From assembly GCA_017647405.1 (NCBI GenBank), contig JAGCKR010000022.1:1-61771 (forward strand): a stretch of DNA of 61,771 nt, in the 5' to 3' direction. The notes under the pieces were generated by a model. It was not told where the DNA came from. It did no database searches and worked only from the letters and a program-made list of their open reading frames with translations. Of this stretch, positions 61,451 through 61,771 are shown piece by piece (position 1 is the first letter of the stretch; each line of letters begins with the position of its first letter). Origin of the DNA: Alphaproteobacteria bacterium. Its GTDB lineage: Bacteria > Pseudomonadota > Alphaproteobacteria > CAAHEQ01 > UBA3637. Position numbers and translations under genes: made by a program.

Positions 61451-61771
61451 ATGAAAAATGCAATTTGGTTACTTTTATTTAGTTGGTTATTTGAAAGTAT
61501 ATCAATGGCCAATGAAATAAAATGTTCCTCTTCAGAACCACTTCAATCATTAAGCGGTGAATGTTTTTCATGTGAGAGTTTAAAATCTTTTGAAATAGAA
61601 CCAGATATCTGTAGATCTTGTTTAAATAGGGATATTTCAATTATTCAACCTTTAGAAGGTAAACAATTAAAAACAGTGTGCCATTTAAAAGAATGTCCAG
61701 AGCAATATCCTTTAAAAAGTGGGTCATTATCTTGTTATTCTTGTGATGAAACGAAAGCTATTTTAATGTCA
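61451..61771 (+). CDS. Secreted cysteine-rich repeat protein (partial, cut by window end)
   Basis: An open frame of 107 codons running off the right edge. AAGGAG lies 8 nt before the ATG. A signal peptide (about residues 1-21) ends near SMANE. The mature part has CxxC pairs (CFSC, CRSC, CYSC). It also has a repeating layout C-x4-PL-x(n)-C-x-x-C, as in CSSSEPLQSLSGECFSC and CPEQYPLKSGSLSCYSC. These suggest a repeated zinc- or disulfide-stabilised module. I do not recognise the family. Confidence 0.6.
   Translation, partial: MKNAIWLLLFSWLFESISMANEIKCSSSEPLQSLSGECFSCESLKSFEIEPDICRSCLNRDISIIQPLEGKQLKTVCHLKECPEQYPLKSGSLSCYSCDETKAILMS

Overview
The window looks like chromosomal DNA of an AT-rich, Gram-negative alphaproteobacterium close to its replication origin. 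Evidence for the group: a separate F0 operon with a b' subunit and AtpI, rsmG-parA-parB next to dnaQ, an Hsp20 gene followed by a DUF1150 gene, the lptE-holA pair, RpoH (sigma-32), GatCAB, LpxC, and CcrM-type GANTC clusters at the candidate origin and upstream of dnaA. VirB3/VirB4, a 946-aa ankyrin-repeat protein and very AT-rich spacers suggest a host-associated lifestyle, for example a Rickettsiales/Holosporales-like or gut-dwelling lineage. I cannot fix the genus from the sequence.

Layout. 0.4-5.2 kb (minus): lpxC, a Bax-inhibitor-1 membrane protein, a periplasmic CPHC oxidoreductase and the F0 operon atpI-B-E-F'-F. 5.3-9.1 kb: an M23 peptidase, then a histidine kinase/solute-binding protein pair, with an outer-membrane-protein remnant between. 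9.4-16.5 kb: tRNA-Ser(CGA), a PhoB-like regulator, rpe, fba, a DUF2157 protein, transketolase, rsmD and a pseudouridine synthase. 16.5-20.7 kb (plus): tadA, xseA, a second M23 protein, greA and trxB. 20.7-26.5 kb: candidate oriC (three perfect DnaA boxes), dnaQ, a small membrane protein, rsmG-parA-parB, and a gene-free 1.35-kb array of twelve parS sites. 26.5-29.8 kb (minus): gatCAB. 30.0-32.8 kb: virB3-virB4. 32.8-43.2 kb: small membrane proteins, mutS, phoR, a coiled-coil membrane protein, miaA, lptE-holA, radC, map. 43.3-49.7 kb: a 30-aa membrane peptide, rpoH, a five-gene Mla/MCE lipid-transport operon led by a MORN-like repeat protein, and an unknown membrane protein. 49.9-52.5 kb: dnaA-hsp20-DUF1150, then a cold-shock gene. 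52.6-61.8 kb: the ankyrin protein, RNase R, a degenerate trypsin-like protein, recA, an unknown protein, tRNA-Gly(GCC), a sirtuin, and the start of a secreted cysteine-rich protein.

How the parts fit. The central 20.7-26.5 kb reads as a replication and segregation centre: DnaA boxes and GANTC sites for initiation, ParA/ParB for segregation, and 15 parS or parS-like sites within 4.2 kb. Three of these sites have a second job: one encodes part of a protein, one forms a transcription terminator, and one contains the rsmG start codon. The twelve-site array has quasi-regular spacing (57-163 bp, mostly 106-163 bp), and many sites carry self-complementary flanks that differ from site to site. It is the most unusual structure in the window. 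No insertion sequence, prophage or CRISPR array was seen.
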